Source: an uncultured Bacteroidales bacterium
Lineage (GTDB): Bacteria; Bacteroidota; Bacteroidia; Bacteroidales; Lentimicrobiaceae
Direction of reading: 5' to 3'
DNA length: 64,000 bases
NCBI GenBank assembly: GCA_937894795.1
Contig: CALCQV010000039.1
Span: forward strand, 55,580 to 119,579
A program made the translations under genes and the position numbers. The notes below the pieces were generated by a model, which did no database searches, was not told where the DNA came from, and was given only the letters and a program-made list of their open reading frames with translations. Positions 14,814 to 22,985 of this stretch are shown here, in pieces. Every line of letters starts with the position of its first letter. Positions within the stretch are counted from its first letter, which is position 1.

Positions 14814-17246
14814 CTAGAATATCTTTGGGTATTTTGAAGGATTGTATTCATGCATAATGTTGTAAACAGCGTCAAACACATCCTCAGCATTAGGATTTGA
14901 GAAATAATCACCATCAGTGCTGTAGGCCGCACGGTGTTCCTTTGCCGTAACTGTGCGGGGAGGAGCATCAAGATATTTGTACCCGTTCTGCACTTCCAAT
15001 ACTTTCTGCATCATATAGCTGGTTGCCCCACCGGGAACATCCTCGTCAAAGAATACTATTTTATTGGTTTTGGCAAGAGATCTGACTATAAGATGGTTGG
15101 TGTCAAAAGGTTCAAGCGATTGAACATCAATAAGTTCGCATGAAATATTGAATGATTCTAGTTGTTTTACGGCATCTTGCGCAATTCTAACACATGATCC
15201 ATAGGTGACAATTGTTACATCAGTGCCTTCATTTAAAATTTCAGGAATGCCGGGTTCAAGTTTGTATTCACCGGGATTAAGGGGTTTTCTTTCTCTTAAT
15301 CTATAGGCATTTAAGGGCTCAATAATTAATGCAGGTTCATCAGATGAAAGTACTGTATTATAAAAAGCGGCAGCCCTGGTCATGTCACGGGGTACCAGTA
15401 CACGAACACCTTTAATGGAGTTGATAACCATACTGAGTGGAGAGCCTGAATGCCAGATCCCTTCAAGCCTGTGTCCACGAGTACTTATAATAAGGGGTGC
15501 CTTTTGCCCTCCTTTGGTTCTGTAATGCAGCGTTGCCAGATCATCACTTATCACCTGAAGGCCATAAAGGAGGTAGTCAAAATACTGAATTTCAGCAATG
15601 GGACGAAAACCTCTCATTGCCAAGCCTATACCCTGGCCAACGATGGTTGCTTCCCTGATGCCCGTGTCGAATATTCTATTGACTCCATATTTGGCCTGCA
15701 AACCTTCATAACTCTGGTTTACGCCGCCTATCTTTCCCACATCCTCACCAAATAAAACCAACTCCGGATATTTGGCAAACAGAGCATCGAAATTATCCCT
15801 TAAAATTTCTCTGCCCGGCACCGTGATTTGCTTCTCGTCATAAACGGGATCTACTTGCTTAACATTCGATAATTTTAAGTTCGATTGACTATATAAATGT
15901 GAATTATATCTCTCCGCGCTGTCCATTGACACTTTATTAAGCCATGCCGTTACATTGGCTTTGAGTGAGTTATCAGGATTGCTGCATGAATCACAGATCA
16001 AACGAAGTATTTTCCGTCCTGATGATATGATATCCTTCCTGATGGGTTCTGCTATTATTTTAAGGTCTTCCTTTATATTTTCTATCTTGTTTGTTTTGGC
16101 GCAATTGCATGTAGTGACATCAGCCATGTGTAGGAATTCATCACGCATTTTCTTTATTGGATTCTGATAATTGTTCCAAGCCTTATCACGGGCCTTGCGT
16201 ACAGTTGCCAGAGCCTCTTTTTCTATCTTATCAAGTAATTGATCATCAGCAATATTGCATTCAATGATCCAATTTCGCATCCGGCTGATTCCATCATATT
16301 CTTTTTCCCACTCCAGTCTTTCGGCCGATTTGTATCGCTCGTGCGAACCACTTGTTGAATGTCCTTGTGGTTGTGTCAGTTCAGTGACATGGAAAAGGAC
16401 GGGGACATGTTTTGTACGACATACTTCTATTCCTTCGCGATACACATCAATAAGCCTGGCATAATCCCACCCATTTACTTTATATATTATCATTCCATCA
16501 CCATTGCTATCAGGTTGGAAACCCTTTAGTATTTCTGAGATACTTTGCTTGGTAGTCTGAAGTTTATTGGGTACTGAAATACCCCAGCCATCATCCCATA
16601 CTGAAATAGCCAGAGGGACTTGCAAAACGCCTGCTGCATTTATTGTTTCAAAGAAATGGCCTTCAGATGTTGAAGCATCTCCAATGGTGCCAAAGGCTAC
16701 TTCGTTCCCATTAGCTGAGAAGCCTTTTTGAATAGTTGGATCGTTGAGATTGCGAAATAGCTTTGATGCCAGTGCAAGTCCCAGTAAGCGGGGCATTTGT
16801 CCGGCTGTGGGGGAGATATCGGCCGAGCAGTTTTTTTGAATGGTAAGATCTTTCCATTGCCCTTTATCATCAAGGTTTCTTGAAGCGAAATGGTTATTCA
16901 TCACTCTCCCGGCAGTTCCCGGGTTAATGGATGAATCAGTGTCACCATATATCTGGGCGAAAAATTCTTCCAACGTCATCAGGCCACTGGCAAACATAAA
17001 GGTTTGATCTCTGTAATAACCTGATCTCCAGTCGCCATTTTTGAATACATGCGCCATAGCCAATTGAGGTATCTCCTTGCCATCACCAAAGATGCCAAAC
17101 TTGCCTTTTCCTGTTAATACTTCCTTTCGGCCTATAATGCTCGCTTGTCTGCTCTCAAATGCAATTCTGTAATCATTGAGTATCTGTTCCTTTGTTAGTC
17201 CTGTAGTATTTTTGTTTTTACTGGCCTTAGGTTCCTTAGTAATCAT
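14814..17246 (-). CDS. 2-oxoacid dehydrogenase E1, fused alpha and beta subunits
   Basis: A thiamine-diphosphate-dependent E1 with alpha and beta joined in one 810-residue chain, as is usual for Bacteroidota branched-chain or related 2-oxoacid dehydrogenases. The alpha part (about 1-400) holds the ThDP/Mg motif 'GDASTSEGHFFETINAA' and 'SVWDDGWGIS'. The beta part (about 470-810) holds 'LFGEDVGKIGGVNQSYEGL', 'TGIREATIVGQGIGLAMRG' and 'EDVPGGATSYMM'. The start at 17246 is chosen over an in-frame ATG at 17306 because the longer version adds a weak 20-residue leader. The first gene of E1-GT2-E2 on this strand; no clear -7 element was found upstream. Confidence 0.92.
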   Translation of the reverse strand: MITKEPKASKNKNTTGLTKEQILNDYRIAFESRQASIIGRKEVLTGKGKFGIFGDGKEIPQLAMAHVFKNGDWRSGYYRDQTFMFASGLMTLEEFFAQIYGDTDSSINPGTAGRVMNNHFASRNLDDKGQWKDLTIQKNCSADISPTAGQMPRLLGLALASKLFRNLNDPTIQKGFSANGNEVAFGTIGDASTSEGHFFETINAAGVLQVPLAISVWDDGWGISVPNKLQTTKQSISEILKGFQPDSNGDGMIIYKVNGWDYARLIDVYREGIEVCRTKHVPVLFHVTELTQPQGHSTSGSHERYKSAERLEWEKEYDGISRMRNWIIECNIADDQLLDKIEKEALATVRKARDKAWNNYQNPIKKMRDEFLHMADVTTCNCAKTNKIENIKEDLKIIAEPIRKDIISSGRKILRLICDSCSNPDNSLKANVTAWLNKVSMDSAERYNSHLYSQSNLKLSNVKQVDPVYDEKQITVPGREILRDNFDALFAKYPELVLFGEDVGKIGGVNQSYEGLQAKYGVNRIFDTGIREATIVGQGIGLAMRGFRPIAEIQYFDYLLYGLQVISDDLATLHYRTKGGQKAPLIISTRGHRLEGIWHSGSPLSMVINSIKGVRVLVPRDMTRAAAFYNTVLSSDEPALIIEPLNAYRLRERKPLNPGEYKLEPGIPEILNEGTDVTIVTYGSCVRIAQDAVKQLESFNISCELIDVQSLEPFDTNHLIVRSLAKTNKIVFFDEDVPGGATSYMMQKVLEVQNGYKYLDAPPRTVTAKEHRAAYSTDGDYFSNPNAEDVFDAVYNIMHEYNPSKYPKIF

Positions 17247-17361
17247 AATGGATTTCTTTAATTGAAAGTGGTTAACAAATATCGCCATTATTGGTTCAAG
17301 TGGCAAATGTCACCCTCCCTTTATTTACAAGTAAAATGAGAAAAACAGTACTTTGAAATAT

Positions 17362-18111
17362 TTATCGGGAGCAGTTCATAATGAACTCAATAACCCGGTA
17401 TTCAGGGGTGTGTTGAAGAAATTCAGAAGTAATTCCGCATTTTTTCATCATTGCATCTATTTCATCATCTGACCGGATTCCGAATCTCTTTTCCAGGGTT
17501 TGTCTGGGTATCACATTCAGCAACTGTTCACGTAACCTGTTTGCCGTTAGTATAGTATTCATCTTTTTCAATTCCTTGCCTTCCTTGCTGAATGCATTGT
17601 AAAGCAAACTGAAAGGGCCGGGCAGCAATAAACCGCCTGTGCCATCAGGATTGGCATATTTACTTCTGTAATTTACATCAGGCATTTGAATTCTCTGAAG
17701 TATTTTTTCTTCCGGAACCCGCAGTTTGATAAATTCCTTTTTTAGTTCAGCATATGTGGCTGGGTAAGGCTTTATTTCGGCAGTTCTCAACATGATGGTA
17801 TCGCCTATAAGTGTGACATCCAACTTATAAGCATCAGCCGAGAGCCTGTGAGGAACCTTCATACGATAAGGTTTGTAACCCACCATGGTTACCTGTAATG
17901 AATCGCCAGGTACCATTACGAGAAAGAAGATACCGTCAATATTTGTAAAAGTGCCGTAGTGCCGGGTGCTGTTGTATGCATGAGCTCCTACCAATTCCTG
18001 CCCTGACAGATCCCAAACCTGACCTTTAATCATTACATATTGCTGCGCAGATGAATTTAGTGCAACAACCATCAGTAATAATAAAAACCCGCCTGGAAAT
18101 AATCTCTGCAT
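17362..18111 (-). CDS. Exported protein with CarboxypepD_reg-like domain
   Basis: A 249-residue exported protein of unknown function. A signal peptide covers about residues 1-22 (LFPGGFLLLLMVVALNSSAQ), followed by a carboxypeptidase-regulatory-like beta domain (about 25-105) with the usual pattern 'IKGQVWDLSGQELVGAHAY', 'GTFTNIDGIFFL' and 'VTMVGYKPY'. The C-terminal half is charged and helical, with no recognised motif. Such proteins are frequent in Bacteroidota, and the domain alone does not give a role. It lies 115 bp upstream of the fused E1 gene on the same strand and has its own promoter match. Confidence 0.75.
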   Translation of the reverse strand: MQRLFPGGFLLLLMVVALNSSAQQYVMIKGQVWDLSGQELVGAHAYNSTRHYGTFTNIDGIFFLVMVPGDSLQVTMVGYKPYRMKVPHRLSADAYKLDVTLIGDTIMLRTAEIKPYPATYAELKKEFIKLRVPEEKILQRIQMPDVNYRSKYANPDGTGGLLLPGPFSLLYNAFSKEGKELKKMNTILTANRLREQLLNVIPRQTLEKRFGIRSDDEIDAMMKKCGITSEFLQHTPEYRVIEFIMNCSR

Positions 18112-18127
18112 AAGTCAGAATATGCTA

Positions 18128-18135
18128 CAAATATA
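18128..18135 (-). promoter_or_regulatory. -7 element for the CarboxypepD_reg-like gene
   Basis: TATATTTG on the minus strand, 16 nt before the ATG at 18111. Confidence 0.55.
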
Positions 18136-18262
18136 AGGCTTCAGTAAATAATTAGCCGGTTAATTATTGTTAAATAATTCTTAACGCAAAACCTTCCAAT
18201 GAACAATTCACTCCTGAATAAGTTATTAGGCCCAATTATTAACTTAACAAACCAATAAACTG

Positions 18263-18919
18263 ATGAATAGAATATTTTTATTTTCGAGTGTAGTGGCTTT
18301 AACGTTTTTCGCATTTTCATGTAGCAATAGCGGACAAAAAGCGGAAACAGGCGATGCTAAGGCGGTATCTGTAACTGAGGGTGAATTAACACTGAATGTT
18401 GATCCTTCAAATTCAACCCTTGAATGGGAAGGCTCAAAACCAACCGGCAAACATCATGGAACTATCAACATTTCAAAAGGTGAAATCCATATTACTGATG
18501 GTAAACTTGTTGGTGGTAACTTTACCATTGATATGAATTCAATTGTTGATCTTGATCTGGAAGATGCAGAAAGTAATGGCAAATTGGTAGGCCATCTGAA
18601 ATCGGCCGACTTCTTTGATGTTGAGAAATTCCCAACCTCATTATTTGAGATTACTTCAGTTGAGGCCATTGGTGGTAGCAATGAAAACTTAAATGTTACC
18701 GGTAACCTGACCCTAAAGGAAACAACCGCCAGCGTTTCATTCCCGGTTACTTATAAACTTGATACAACCGGTTTGAAGGTTGAGAGTTCCATTTTTATTA
18801 TTGACCGCTCAGTGTGGAGTGTTAAATATGGTTCAAGAAAATTCTTTGATAACCTGAAAGACAGCTATATAAGCGATGAAATTTCCTTAAAAGTTACAAT
18901 TAACGCAAAAGTTGATTAA
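18263..18919 (+). CDS. YceI family lipoprotein
   Basis: A 218-residue predicted lipoprotein: the signal sequence ends in the lipobox 'FAFSCS' with Cys20. The mature part is a YceI-type lipocalin-like barrel. Family patterns are visible as 'DPSNSTLEWEGSKPTGKHHGTINISKGE', here split by 'GGNFTIDMNSI', then 'LVGHLKSADFFDVEKFPTSLFEITSVE' and the closing 'DRSVWSVKYGS'. YceI proteins bind isoprenoid-like lipids in the periplasm; the ligand here is unknown. It is a monocistronic gene with a terminator directly after it, convergent with the next gene. Confidence 0.9.
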   Translation: MNRIFLFSSVVALTFFAFSCSNSGQKAETGDAKAVSVTEGELTLNVDPSNSTLEWEGSKPTGKHHGTINISKGEIHITDGKLVGGNFTIDMNSIVDLDLEDAESNGKLVGHLKSADFFDVEKFPTSLFEITSVEAIGGSNENLNVTGNLTLKETTASVSFPVTYKLDTTGLKVESSIFIIDRSVWSVKYGSRKFFDNLKDSYISDEISLKVTINAKVD

Positions 18920-18940
18920 TACAATAAGGAAGAAGGGAGA

Positions 18941-18974
18941 AAGGGGTAGTTACCGCATGGTGCTGCCCTTTTTT
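18941..18974 (+). terminator. Terminator after the YceI gene
   Basis: An imperfect hairpin (AAGGG...CCCTT with an inner TAG/CTG and ACC/GGT stem) runs into six T. The T run overlaps the stop codon of the convergent gene. Confidence 0.6.
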
Positions 18975-19581
18975 ATTGCCCTGTATTTACCCAGTTGCGG
19001 TATTCATTTATCAGGCTGATGCCTGACTCATCAGGTTTGGAAATGGATGTCGTTACCTTTAATGTCTTATTGTCGGATGGCCAGAAAACTACCGGCATGT
19101 GCTCATTCCCATATACACCATTGGAACCGGTATAGGATTCTGAGTCAAACGCAGTGCTTATATTCATCATTATAGGACTCTTCTCATCAAATCTGTATAA
19201 CCGTGCTGCATTTAAATCATTGAAATCCAGCGTAACCTCTCCACACAATACCCCATTTTCTTCAAATAGTCGTGTTTTTATATTGGTGGCAGCAGGGAAT
19301 TCTTCTCTTATTTGATCACCCTGCAGGTACTTGGACACCAGTTCTTTGAAATCTTCTGCCGATACATCATTCCCATCATCCATTACAGAGTAGATATTGA
19401 TATATTTAATGGTCAGTTTCCCGGCATTGTTATCAGTCAGTTCATAGGTGTATTCTTTGCTTTCCACTGTCAAACAACTTGTGAATCCTACTATCAGCAG
19501 CAACACGAATGTTATTCCCGTAAGGGTACGAATAATACCGGGGAGTATTTTTAAACCTGAATTCAGTTGTCTGGTTTTCAT
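18973..19581 (-). CDS. Hypothetical lipoprotein
   Basis: A 202-residue protein with an N-terminal hydrophobic segment (about 21-35, TFVLLLIVGFTSC) and a plausible lipobox Cys36 (GFTSC), so probably a lipoprotein. The rest is soluble and mixed alpha/beta, with 'SKEYTYELTDNNAGKLTIKY' and 'GEVTLDFNDLNAARLYRFD'; I recognise no family. It has its own promoter match upstream and converges with the YceI gene. There are no cysteines or metal motifs in the mature part apart from a single later Cys. Confidence 0.65.
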   Translation of the reverse strand: MKTRQLNSGLKILPGIIRTLTGITFVLLLIVGFTSCLTVESKEYTYELTDNNAGKLTIKYINIYSVMDDGNDVSAEDFKELVSKYLQGDQIREEFPAATNIKTRLFEENGVLCGEVTLDFNDLNAARLYRFDEKSPIMMNISTAFDSESYTGSNGVYGNEHMPVVFWPSDNKTLKVTTSISKPDESGISLINEYRNWVNTGQ

Positions 19582-19609
19582 TTTATTATTGATTAATTAG
19601 TTGTAAGCA

Positions 19610-19617
19610 CAAATTTA
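19610..19617 (-). promoter_or_regulatory. -7 element for the hypothetical lipoprotein
   Basis: TAAATTTG on the minus strand, 28 nt before the ATG at 19581. Confidence 0.45.
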
Positions 19618-19634
19618 CTCATTAATTGGAGCAC

Positions 19635-20234
19635 TTATTCATGAATGGAACTTACGGGCTTCATATTTGAGAAATCGATGTCAAGCATACTGTTTATAAG
19701 AATGAACGATTTGAAATCACGAATGTTCTGCATATTAATGTGTGTTGCAGATATTAATCCGGTTTCCAGCAGTCGTGTCCTGGCAGTTCCGGGTAACAAG
19801 GGCGAATCAGGCGTATACCACCGGTCACCATCGAAAAATGCAATATTTGAATAACTGGTATCGGTTATTCTTCGCTGCTTTACAATCAGGATTTCATCGC
19901 AGTCTCCCTTTTTTATCAACAATCTCTGCAATTCACTCCTGTCAACGTATTTAAAATCATAGATTATGGAATCATCGTAAACTATTTTCAGAGAGTCGAC
20001 TGTTTTAGGGACATAATTACTAAATATTGCATGGTACTGATGACTGTTATATTCAACTTTGCATTTTACCAGACCTGATTTGTATTGTTCGGGAACATTG
20101 ATTATATCCTTTAAAACAGGTGGAATATTTGCTCCGAATTTTGAATTAAAGGTATAATTCATTCGCTTTTGATGGTATTCAAGGTTTACGGGAAACCCAT
20201 CAATGATCTTTATTGTTTCAAAAAAATGGTACAT
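19635..20234 (-). CDS. pabC: Aminotransferase class IV, probable aminodeoxychorismate lyase
   Basis: A 199-residue PLP enzyme of fold type IV. The likely PLP lysine is in 'YDFKYVDRSEL'. The substrate loop pattern 'TDTSYSNIAFFDGDRWYTP' followed by 'LLPGTARTRLLE' is typical of PabC, which converts 4-amino-4-deoxychorismate to p-aminobenzoate and pyruvate for folate synthesis. It is shorter than Escherichia coli PabC, as is common for stand-alone Bacteroidota versions. The start overlaps the 3' end of pabB by 17 bp, so translation is probably coupled. The symbol rests on motif and linkage. Confidence 0.85.
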   Translation of the reverse strand: MYHFFETIKIIDGFPVNLEYHQKRMNYTFNSKFGANIPPVLKDIINVPEQYKSGLVKCKVEYNSHQYHAIFSNYVPKTVDSLKIVYDDSIIYDFKYVDRSELQRLLIKKGDCDEILIVKQRRITDTSYSNIAFFDGDRWYTPDSPLLPGTARTRLLETGLISATHINMQNIRDFKSFILINSMLDIDFSNMKPVSSIHE

Positions 20235-21228
20235 AAATCTTAGCCAATAGTTCCTGATACTCTTCTTTGGGGTTGCTGAGGGAGGTTATTCCCCCACCAC
20301 TTTTATAATACAATTTACTGTTATTGTTTTCAATATACCTGATCGATACAGCTGTTTCGAGGGTGTTGCCATCGTAGTAACCAAAAATACCGGTATAATA
20401 GTTTCTTTTATAATTTTCAATTTCAGAAATTAACTCCACCGTTTTCTTTTTTGGGGCACCCGTTACCGATCCTGCAGGCAATAATGCCGCAATTATTTCA
20501 CCCAGATTATTTTTATAATCGTTTGGCAGAATACCTGTTATAAGTGAACTTACTTGCAGGATATCACCCTTGTTGGTTGACAACTGTTCAATATACCTGA
20601 ACTTCTCAACCTTTACATTGGAGGCAACAATATTCAAATCATTTCTCAGTAAATCAACAATGGTGTTATGCTCATACAACTCCTTCCGGTTATTTATAAT
20701 CCGGGTTTCCGCGTCAGCGTGTTCAGCTGATATTGTTCCCTTCATGGGCCGGGTTTCAATAATATTTTCCCTGATGGTTATAAAGGGCTCAGGTGAAAAT
20801 ACCACAAACCGGTTTTTATAATACAATTTATATTTGGCCTTGCTGTAGATGAATATCTCTTCCAGGGTGCATTCCGTATCAATTTCAGTTGGAAAGGTAA
20901 GATTTAACAAGTAAGTATCGCCTCTCTTAAGTGCCTCCTGTACTTTATTGAAAGCAGAAAGGTACTCGGCATAATCAAGGTAACGGGCATTGAATTTCTT
21001 GCTTATTACTCGCTTTGCATCAACAGAATTGTAATGCGTATCGGGGAAGTTTGTTTTACCAAGCATATTGAAATATACTCCCTTATCAAAAGCTTCTCCG
21101 GGTTTCAATACCTCACTTTCACCACCGGTAAAGTCAATGATGAACAAGAATTGTTCTCCATTTGTGGCGAACTGAGAAATCTTTTTAATTACTTTGTCGC
21201 TGATTCCCATATCAATATTACTGCACAT
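20218..21228 (-). CDS. pabB: Aminodeoxychorismate synthase component I
   Basis: A 336-residue chorismate-binding enzyme that aminates chorismate to ADC using ammonia from the PabA amidotransferase. Conserved blocks are 'TRPMKGTIS', 'NTIVDLLRNDL', 'LLPAGSVTGAPKKKTVELI', 'YYTGIFGYYDG' and 'YKSGGGITSLSNPKEEY'. The N-terminal domain is reduced compared with E. coli PabB. The start is either 21228 or the ATG at 21210. The divergent pabA starts only 5 bp (or 23 bp) away, so each promoter must lie inside the other gene. pabC follows with an overlap. Confidence 0.9.
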   Translation of the reverse strand: MCSNIDMGISDKVIKKISQFATNGEQFLFIIDFTGGESEVLKPGEAFDKGVYFNMLGKTNFPDTHYNSVDAKRVISKKFNARYLDYAEYLSAFNKVQEALKRGDTYLLNLTFPTEIDTECTLEEIFIYSKAKYKLYYKNRFVVFSPEPFITIRENIIETRPMKGTISAEHADAETRIINNRKELYEHNTIVDLLRNDLNIVASNVKVEKFRYIEQLSTNKGDILQVSSLITGILPNDYKNNLGEIIAALLPAGSVTGAPKKKTVELISEIENYKRNYYTGIFGYYDGNTLETAVSIRYIENNNSKLYYKSGGGITSLSNPKEEYQELLAKIYVPFF

Positions 21229-21233
21229 TCAAC

Positions 21234-21806
21234 ATGGTAAAAGTCTTCTTGTTAGATAACTACGATAGTTTTACTTACAATCTTGCCGCATTGCTTAAAA
21301 GTGACACTCAAGTTGAGTTAACCATTAGCACTCCTGTCAAGACGGAGATCAAAGATCTGTCGGCATTTGACAGGATAGTTTTCTCTCCTGGCCCCGGACT
21401 TCCATCAGAATTCCCTATCATGCATGATATCATGGATGCATATAAGGACTCGAAAAGCATACTGGGAGTTTGTTTAGGACACCAGATGATTGGAACCTAC
21501 TTTGGAGCAAAATTAGCCAATATGGGATATGTGAACCATGGATGGATTAAAAAGTTGCATATCCTGAATAGTGATTGTCCAATATACCGCCATATCCCTG
21601 AACCGATAATGGTAGGTGTTTACCATTCCTGGCATTTAAGTAAAAGTGAATTCCCTGATTCACTGGAAATTACCGCCGAGAGCCATGATGGCATCATAAT
21701 GAGCATTCAACATAGGCACTACGATATTCAAGCCGTACAATTCCACCCTGAATCATTTATGACTCAATATGGCAAGAGAATGATCGATAACTGGTTGTGC
21801 AAATAA
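21234..21806 (+). CDS. pabA: Glutamine amidotransferase, aminodeoxychorismate synthase component II
   Basis: A 190-residue class I glutamine amidotransferase (TrpG/PabA type) supplying ammonia to PabB. The catalytic triad is visible: Cys in 'GVCLGHQMIG' and His/Glu in 'VQFHPESF'. The start 'VFLLDNYDSFTYNL' and 'FSPGPGLP' (oxyanion region) are classic. A PabA role rather than an anthranilate synthase role is inferred from the adjacent, divergently oriented pabB and pabC; dual use with TrpE elsewhere cannot be excluded. Confidence 0.9.
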   Translation: MVKVFLLDNYDSFTYNLAALLKSDTQVELTISTPVKTEIKDLSAFDRIVFSPGPGLPSEFPIMHDIMDAYKDSKSILGVCLGHQMIGTYFGAKLANMGYVNHGWIKKLHILNSDCPIYRHIPEPIMVGVYHSWHLSKSEFPDSLEITAESHDGIIMSIQHRHYDIQAVQFHPESFMTQYGKRMIDNWLCK

Positions 21807-21925
21807 CCAATATTATCTTCCGACCAGTTGAGCAGGTAACGATTATCACCTTCCTGTTAGTTTCCTTATTTTAAACTTTTTTATAGTACCCTGAGGTGAC
21901 AAATTGGGGTTAAATACCTTTTTTA

Positions 21926-22008
21926 TACGTGTTTCATACGTGTTTCATACGTGTTTCGTACGTGTTCACACGTATAAAATACGTTTGAGATTAGTACAAA
22001 ATACGTTT
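21926..22008. repeat. Helically spaced TACGT repeat array
   Basis: TACGTGTTTC(A/G) occurs three times in tandem with an 11-bp period (21926, 21937, 21948), followed by TACGTGT at 21959, which forms a perfect inverted repeat with ACACGTA (21959-21974). AAAATACGTTT then occurs twice (21976-21986 and 21998-22008). The TACGT cores are 11, 11, 11, 21 and 22 bp apart, i.e. on one face of the helix. The array ends about 58 bp before the -7 element of the next operon. The rest of the 288-bp gap holds nothing else I can name. Confidence 0.85.
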
Positions 22009-22065
22009 AAAATGGGAATTAATCATTACTATGACCCAAAACAATAGCTGAGCAAATTAAAGTAG

Positions 22066-22073
22066 TACCTTTG
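22066..22073 (+). promoter_or_regulatory. -7 element of the pnuC operon
   Basis: TACCTTTG, 21 nt before the ATG at 22095, downstream of the TACGT repeat array. Confidence 0.6.
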
Positions 22074-22094
22074 TAGCTATAAAACATAACAATC

Positions 22095-22340
22095 ATGCGC
22101 ATTTCTGTTGAAATATCCTATTATCCCTTAAATGAAGGTTATAAGAAACCGATTCTGCAATTCATTGAAAATCTGAAAGAAAACAAGAATCTTGTAGTGC
22201 GGACAAATACTATGGCAACCCAGATCTTTGGTGATTATGACGAAGTGATGGTGACAGTATCGAAATGTATAAAGAATGCATTTGAACTGCCACATTCGGT
22301 GTTTGTACTTAAAGTGATAAACGCAGATCTTCGGGACTAA
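22095..22340 (+). CDS. Thiamine-binding-fold small protein (YkoF/MTH1187 family)
   Basis: An 81-residue protein resembling the YkoF/MTH1187 thiamine-binding fold: 'VEISYYPLNEGYKKPILQFI' at the N-terminus and 'TNTMATQIFGDYDEVM' in the middle match the family pattern of ySpyP... and T.pmsT.i.G..dev. Members bind thiamine-related pyrimidines or are of unknown function. It is the first gene of an operon, 6 bp before pnuC. I see no TPP riboswitch in the leader. Whether the ligand is thiamine or a nicotinamide compound is open. Confidence 0.7.
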   Translation: MRISVEISYYPLNEGYKKPILQFIENLKENKNLVVRTNTMATQIFGDYDEVMVTVSKCIKNAFELPHSVFVLKVINADLRD

Positions 22341-22346
22341 CCGGTT

Positions 22347-22985
22347 ATGGATTTTCTACATCAGTTTCTTTTCAATCTGCGTGAAACAACCATTCTTGAG
22401 TTCATAGCAGCAATTACCGGAATAGGAAGTGTTTGGTTTGCCCGACGTGAGAGCATTCTGGTCTATCCCGTTGGAATTATCAGCGTACTACTCTATGTAT
22501 ACATTTGTTTTAATGCGCAGTTATATGCTGATTCAGGAATCAATTTCTTCTACTTTTTAATGAGTGTTTACGGCTGGTATCACTGGACTCACAAAAAAGG
22601 TGTTATTGTTGAGCGTGAAATCACTGTCAATACATCAAAACAGCAGATTCTTGGTATTGCACTTACAATTGCGTCGTTCTTCCTGATTTTGGGTGCCATC
22701 TGGTACTTCAAAAGGGATGATATAAGTTATATATCATCAAATATTCCCTACCTGGATTCCTTCACTTCAGCAGTTTTCCTCATTGCTATGTGGCTCATGG
22801 CATTAAAGCGGGTGGAAAACTGGATTTATTGGATCGTAGGTGATGTGGTTTCCATTCCGGTATACATTATCAAAGGGCTTGTGTTCACAAGCTTTCAATA
22901 CCTTGTTTTCCTGGTAATTGCAATTTTAGGTTATTTAGAGTGGAGAAAAAGATGGCAGCAAAGAATCCTCTCAGAATTGCACTAA
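22347..22985 (+). CDS. pnuC: PnuC family vitamin transporter
   Basis: A 212-residue inner-membrane transporter of the PnuC family (facilitators of nicotinamide riboside, thiamine or riboflavin uptake). About seven hydrophobic helices are evident; 'YPVGIISVLLYVYICFNAQL' and 'FLMSVYGWYHWTHK' are the family core, the latter near the substrate site. The C-terminus 'YLEWRKRW' is typical. The next gene is a NadR-like kinase, which would trap nicotinamide riboside by phosphorylation, so NR is the favoured substrate. The first gene of the operon points to thiamine instead. The two genes overlap by 46 bp. Confidence 0.9.
   Translation: MDFLHQFLFNLRETTILEFIAAITGIGSVWFARRESILVYPVGIISVLLYVYICFNAQLYADSGINFFYFLMSVYGWYHWTHKKGVIVEREITVNTSKQQILGIALTIASFFLILGAIWYFKRDDISYISSNIPYLDSFTSAVFLIAMWLMALKRVENWIYWIVGDVVSIPVYIIKGLVFTSFQYLVFLVIAILGYLEWRKRWQQRILSELH

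Noticed and set aside
21926..21974. CRISPR array
   Set aside because: The repeat unit is only 11 bp, in direct tandem with no unique spacers, and there are no cas genes.
21807..22094. TPP riboswitch upstream of the thiamine-fold gene
   Set aside because: The conserved CTGAGA and the distal ACCTGATCTGG-like core are absent.
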